Source: Xanthoparmelia taractica
Lineage: Eukaryota; Ascomycota; Lecanoromycetes; Lecanorales; Parmeliaceae
Direction of reading: 5' to 3'
DNA: 64,000 nt
NCBI GenBank assembly: GCA_033085395.1
Contig: JANQBS010000104.1
Coordinates: 61,589 to 125,588, forward strand
Part shown: positions 59,736-64,000 of the stretch, piece after piece
How the letters are laid out: every line of letters starts with the position of its first letter
Numbering within the stretch: position 1 is the stretch's first letter
Position numbers and translations under genes: made by a program
The notes under the pieces: model-generated
The model's database searches: none
The model's input: the letters and a program-made list of their open reading frames with translations, nothing else
What the model was told of the DNA's origin: nothing

Positions 59736-59792
59736 ATCTATTATATTTATTATAAGAAGAAACACTTATTATTCGCTTATTTAAAACGTCGA
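59736..59792 (+). pseudogene. Gag zinc-knuckle relic (element B)
   Basis: The spacing of Tyr codons, one His and a basic KRR tail matches a CCHC knuckle in which each of the three Cys codons has become TAT by a TG-to-TA change, while the His codon (CAC) remains. The equivalent place in element A (57080-57130) has also lost the His (CAC to TAC). Confidence 0.6.
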
Positions 59793-60940
59793 TTTCCTTA
59801 TTAAATTAATAAGATAGAAGATTAGACTAAAGAGAGTTTCGTGAAATCGAAGTCTAAATAATTCGATTCGAAAAACTCGTAATCTTATTTATAATTACGA
59901 ATTAAGATAAAATTCTATTCTTATATAATTTAGAAGAGGCTTAACGTAAGTTATTCGTATCGAAATCGTTTCTAGCTCGAGAAAGCCTAACTTTTTAAGA
60001 GAAGATTTATCACGTTTAAATTCTTATCGATATAGAGACTATCGAATACGCGTTTATTAATAAACGCCTAATTTACGAGATTTATTAGCTACTAGGCATA
60101 TAATCTATCTCTCTCACAAAGTCTAGACTAATTCGAGACTATAACGAGTAACTTAATAAGAAATTTATTACTTACGTTATATATCTAAATCTTATTCTTT
60201 CGAGATATAAGAAACTTATAATCTTAATGCTTATAATAGATTTAAGATAATATATAGTTATTCTAGATAAATTATAAATAAATCGCTTTAATATACTTCT
60301 AGATATAAGTAACAACTCTATTCTCTTTCGAGATTATCTATTATAAACTTCTTTTATTTTTATTACTTATTTTTCCATTAAATCGATATTCTCGATTAAG
60401 ACTTTTAAATTAATTAAATCTCGATTAAAGATTCTCACTCGCCCTTAATCTATATCTAAGAATTATTTATTCTCTATTTATAGCATCGCTATTATTCTAT
60501 TTACAATATTAATTAAGTAAACGAAGTATTCTAAGACTTACTTATTCGCGATATTAATAAAAGATATCGATCGAGAAATAGTATATAACGCTAAGTCTAG
60601 AGCGAAAGAAATTAGTCTTTTTTTAGTAAAGATTGCTATTTAGAATCTAAGCGACGTTAAAAAGTAATTTTCTTTTAAGTATTATAAGTATCTAGATATC
60701 TTTAATCATTTTAAAGTCGATCAACTCTCTTTATATTATTCTTATAATTATAAGATCGAGTTTCTTAATAATTTTAAGTCGCATTAGAATTACGTCTATT
60801 ATATATCTTTTTATAAGCTTTAGAAGATTAAAGAATATCTAATAAATAATTTATTTAAGGATTTTATTATTTCTAGTAAGACTCTTTACTCGTTATTAAT
60901 TTTATTTATTCTAAAGATTAACGATAATCTTTATTTTTAT

Positions 60941-61260
60941 GTGAATTATCGGAAATTAAACGCTATAACGAAATATAATCGATATTTACTCCCTCTAATA
61001 GAGAAAGTTATTAATAAAATCAAAGAATATCGATATTTTATTCATCTAGATATTATCGTCGTATTTAATAAGCTACGAATAAACCCCGATAGTAAGAATT
61101 ATACGATCTTTATTATAGTTCTCGAAGTCTATAAGTATCGAGTATTATTCTTCGAACTAACGAATAAACCGAGCACTTTTCAACAATATATTAATAATAT
61201 CCTATTCGATTTCCTAAATAACTTCTATTAAGTCTATTTAAACGATATTTTTATCTATAG
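60941..61260 (+). pseudogene. Reverse transcriptase core (element B)
   Basis: An open stretch of 96 codons with NYRKLNAITKYNRYLLPLI, FIHLDIIVVFNKLRI and FELTNKPSTFQQYIN, the canonical Ty3/gypsy RT motifs. A TAA follows at 61229-61231. Directly after it the catalytic YLDD box reads YLND, an Asp-to-Asn change compatible with RIP. Both changes would abolish activity. Confidence 0.85.
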
Positions 61261-61659
61261 TTAAAAGAAGACGAAATATTAAAAGCACGTTAAATAAGTT
61301 CTTTAATATCTACGAAAGACTAATCTATAAATTAATATTAAGAAATACGAATTCGATATAAAAGAGATTATATTTCTAGAAGTTATTATATTAGAAATTA
61401 GTCTACGAATAAACTCTCGTAAGATCGAGATTATATTTAATTAAAGTATTCCTACGAATTTAAAGAAGATTTAAGACTTTATAAGATTTATAAACTTTTA
61501 TTGACGCTTTATTTATAAGTTTTTCAAGTTAATTAGATTTCTAATTAATCTTATAAAGAAGAATACTTTTTTTATTTAAAATAAGATTTATATTAAGTTA
61601 TTCGACGATCTTAAAAAGCGTATAATTATTATCTTAGTTCTACGCTATTTTAATCTTAA

Positions 61660-62060
61660 ACGTTAGATTATTCTTAAGACTAATTCTTTTAATTATATAC
61701 TAAAAGAAATCTTATCTTAATATAATAACGATAAAGTTTTATACTAGATAGTATTTTATAGTAAAAGTATAATTTTAGCGAAATATAACTATTATATTTA
61801 TAATAAAGAGTTGCTAGCGATTATTCGATGCTTCGAATATTAACAACCTAAATTAAAATATATCGAGTTATTTATTTAAGTGTTTATTAATTATTAGATC
61901 TTAAAAATCTTTATAAAAAATAAGAAGCTTACGCGACGTTAAGCCCGTTATTTAGATATTCTATCTAAATTTAACTTTTAAATTATATTTCGTATAAGAA
62001 TAATTAATAGTAAAGCCGACGCCCTAATAAGAATATTATTATCTATTCTAGAAAACGAAG
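61660..62060 (+). pseudogene. RNase H domain relic (element B)
   Basis: The frame with stops shows SFNYILKEILS, YNNDKVLY, VFYSKSIILAKYNY, YNKELLAIIRCFEY and later NSKADALIR, the order found in gypsy RNase H. Confidence 0.75.
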
Positions 62061-62329
62061 TTAATAAAAGAAATTAATATTAATATCAAACGATTCTCAC
62101 CTCGAATCGCGTTTAAATTCGAGTTATAGAAGTTAAAGAAGATCTATTTAAGCGAATTCATAAGGCTAATTAAGAGAACTCTATATATAACGAATTTTAT
62201 AAAGCGATAAATTATAATTAGATTAAACTTTATAGTTACACGCTAAGTCGATATTATATCGTTAATAAAGCACTCTTTAAGAACGAACTATTATAGATCT
62301 TAGTCGAGTTTTATACGAAGTTATTAAGA

Positions 62330-62940
62330 AAGGTTTATAATTAATCTTCTAGTAATCACCTAGAAATTCGAAGAACGATAAACTTACTTCTACGTTACTA
62401 TTATTAATCTAACTACGTCAAAACGATTAAATAATATATTCGTAACTATTATTACTATTAACGTAGTAAAGCCCCTCGAGATAAAATAAATAAATTATTA
62501 ATATTATTCTTAATTCCTTAAGGCCCTTAATAAGACGTTTCTATAGACTTTATTATAGGTCTATTTCTATTAGACGACTTTAACGCTATTTATATTCTTA
62601 TATATCGTCTTATAAAAGAACGTTATTACGTATTATATTATTAAGAAGATAACGATTATTTATTCGAGGAACTTATTTAAATTCTTATATAAAATCTCTT
62701 TCGATTATACGAATTATTATAATCTCTCACATTAGATAGAGATACTTAATTTATATCTACGCTCTAGAAAAGCCTTTATAAGCGACTACGCATTAAGATT
62801 AACTTATTTATCGTCTATTATCTCGAAATAGATAATTAGATCGAGAGAACGAATTAGAATATAAAGCGAGATCTTTATATTTATTATAATTACTTATAAG
62901 ACGATTAAATTAAATAAATCTCTATAATAGAGTTTAGTAA
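62330..62940 (+). pseudogene. Integrase zinc-binding and core domains (element B)
   Basis: SSNHLEIRRTINLLLRYYY and YIRNYYYY..SKAPRDKIN match the HHCC zinc-binding part (Cys codons lost). The core begins at VSIDFIIGL, and the three catalytic acidic residues are still identifiable (Asp in SIDF, Asp in LDRDT, Glu in IERTN) between several stop codons. From about 62520 the reading frame holds through the end of the chromodomain. Confidence 0.8.
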
Positions 62941-63429
62941 TAATAATAATATCTTATTCACGATATCCCTCACCTTCTTCTACTTTAATCGAGGTTTTTA
63001 CTCTTATATATTCTTCGATCGAGATTATACTTTCTACGAGATTATACGCGAGCGTTTATAAGTCTTAAAGATAGAGAATATTACGACTAAGATAAAGGAG
63101 ATTTTAAAGTTTAAACGATTATAATTAGAAAGAACACGTAGGGCTATAAAGATATAGGCGAATAAACACCGTAAGAAGATTACTTACGATGTAAGCGATT
63201 AAGTCTAGCTATCGTCTAAAAATATTAGAATTAAACGCCCCTATAAGAATCTCGAAGATAAATAATTCGATCTCTATAGAGTTCTTAAACGAGTCAACAC
63301 CTTATATCGTTTAGCACTTCCTTATAGTATAAGAATTTATTCGGTCTTTAATCTTAAGATACTTAGATCTACGATTATAGATTCTCTATTAGAATAGAAG
63401 CACGATTTTCTTAAATTTATAATAATAAA

Positions 63430-63620
63430 CGAGAAAGAGTTATAAGACGTAAACGATATATTGGACTCTAGACGTTACTATAGACGACTTTAGTATAAAG
63501 TTAAATAAATCGATCTGAATAGAGATAATAATTAATACTATACGAATTAAGATAAGTTCGAAGACTCTAAGAAAGTGATAAATGAATTTTATAGACGATA
63601 TCCCAACAAATCGCGCTAGG
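63430..63620 (+). pseudogene. C-terminal chromodomain relic (element B)
   Basis: DVNDILDSRRYYRRL, then YKVK with IDLNRDNN and NEFYRRYPNKSR, matches the chromodomain at the end of chromovirus integrases (ILDSR...YLVKW...W). The aromatic-cage Trp codons are TAA. Such domains target integration to heterochromatin, in line with insertion into another element. Confidence 0.75.
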
Positions 63621-63830
63621 CCCGATATGAAATCAGACTACGATTGATTTTTATTTATTATTTGAATTTATTCGCCAGCACTGCGATAGACTTAGCGGAG
63701 AAGATCGGCTCGATTGAGCTCGGGTAAATCGAAACGACTCATATCTATATTATTATGCGTTGCTTCTAGACGTTCTGAATTATTTCTATATGCGAATACT
63801 ATTCTTCTATAGCGTTAAAACATCGCTATT

Positions 63831-63845
63831 CGAGGGGGGAGATAA
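63831..63845 (+). other. Polypurine tract of element B
   Basis: GAGGGGGGAGATAA directly precedes the 3' LTR start, as required for plus-strand priming. Confidence 0.8.
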
Positions 63846-64000
63846 TATTACGAGTGTAACGATCATATAGGTCTGTAATATCAAGTCGGCTTATCTTTTC
63901 AATTGAGACTACGGCTTTTCTTCTCAATTGGGACTAGCCCCTATAGGCCTTGGCGTCCCTTATAGATATTTCTTCCCAGCTAGATAGTTCCTCCTTAGAC
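63846..64000 (+). repeat. 3' LTR of element B, cut by the window edge
   Basis: TATTACGAGTGTAACG (TG changed to TA) aligns with the 5' LTR start for 155 bp, including the doubled 25-bp motif. About 117 bp should lie outside the window. Confidence 0.85.

Larger units (their letters stand above)
53380..63845. other. RIP-mutated AT-rich block
   Basis: From about 53380 the composition switches abruptly to very AT-rich. CpA and TpG dinucleotides become rare while TpA, CpG and CpT remain, which is the signature of C-to-T change at CpA. The block consists of transposable elements only (listed separately). It is the kind of block expected to be heterochromatic. Confidence 0.85.
57613..64000 (+). mobile_element. 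Ty3/gypsy chromovirus B, nearly full length, RIP-inactivated
   Basis: 5' LTR (57613-57884), gag region, pol (RT, RNase H, integrase), C-terminal chromodomain, polypurine tract and the start of the 3' LTR (63846) are all in one orientation, giving about 6.5 kb if the 3' LTR is as long as the 5' LTR. The order RT-RNase H-IN identifies Ty3/gypsy, and the chromodomain places it with the chromoviruses. The coding region is riddled with TAA/TAG codons where Gln or Trp codons are expected, but the integrase region keeps one reading frame for about 1.1 kb. It is inserted within element A. It cannot make functional protein. Confidence 0.88.

Overview
The window is nuclear DNA of a filamentous ascomycete. 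The evidence is short introns (about 45-165 bp) with GTRNGT-type donors, CTRAY-like branch sites and CAG/TAG acceptors; fungal-type families (HET, GMC oxidoreductase, Zn-finger and AP-1-type bZIP regulators, Sec21); and a retroelement block mutated in the style of repeat-induced point mutation (RIP). The gene repertoire is compatible with a Leotiomycete, but the species cannot be read from the sequence. All exon models were made by eye from frame, splice-site phase and remembered family motifs; no search was run.

Region 1 (1-17 kb) is gene-poor and decayed. It has an F-box-like pseudogene with an in-frame stop (168-1018, -), a possible UstYa-like N-terminus (-), a deleted HET remnant (2630-3249, -), a secreted single-pass membrane protein (4090-5016, +), an LRR protein with one intron (6690-8600, +), a Gemin2/SIP1-like snRNP assembly factor (10854-12302, -), a possible tyrosine-recombinase (FluG/DUF3435-like) relic (12770-14010, +) and a broken 2-oxoglutarate/Fe(II) dioxygenase that keeps its metal ligands (15357-16577, -).

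Region 2 (17-40 kb) has a secreted PQQ-propeller protein (18326-20355, +), an unrecognised helical protein (22225-23432, +), a three-finger C2H2 factor (26289-27387, -), a fast-evolving broken coiled-coil gene (30333-32712, +), a five-exon alpha/beta hydrolase with a GC-AG intron inside its oxyanion motif (33167-34463, +) and a class III aminotransferase (37022-38624, -). Long stretches between these genes are simple-sequence or unassigned DNA.

Region 3 (40-53 kb) is the conserved core. Coatomer gamma SEC21 (-) and the phosducin-like PLP2 (+) are divergent from a 373-bp promoter. They are followed by an AP-1-like bZIP gene (46158-47233, +) and, after a repeat-rich spacer, a secreted GMC oxidoreductase (50524-52459, +). 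A second FluG/DUF3435-type C-terminal fragment lies at 52956-53237.

Region 4 (53.4-64 kb) changes abruptly to very AT-rich DNA with few CpA/TpG dinucleotides. It contains a truncated pogo-like element, the 5' part of one Ty3/gypsy chromovirus (copy A), and inside it a nearly full-length second copy (B) with both LTR starts, RT, RNase H, integrase and chromodomain still traceable. The block is transcriptionally dead DNA in which substitutions, not indels, did the damage. No metabolic gene cluster, tRNA or rRNA gene, or CRISPR array is visible. No clearly new biological system was found. The most interesting items are the nested RIPped chromoviruses with a diagnostic 25-bp LTR duplication, the GC-AG/VGGG hydrolase, and the series of pseudogenes.
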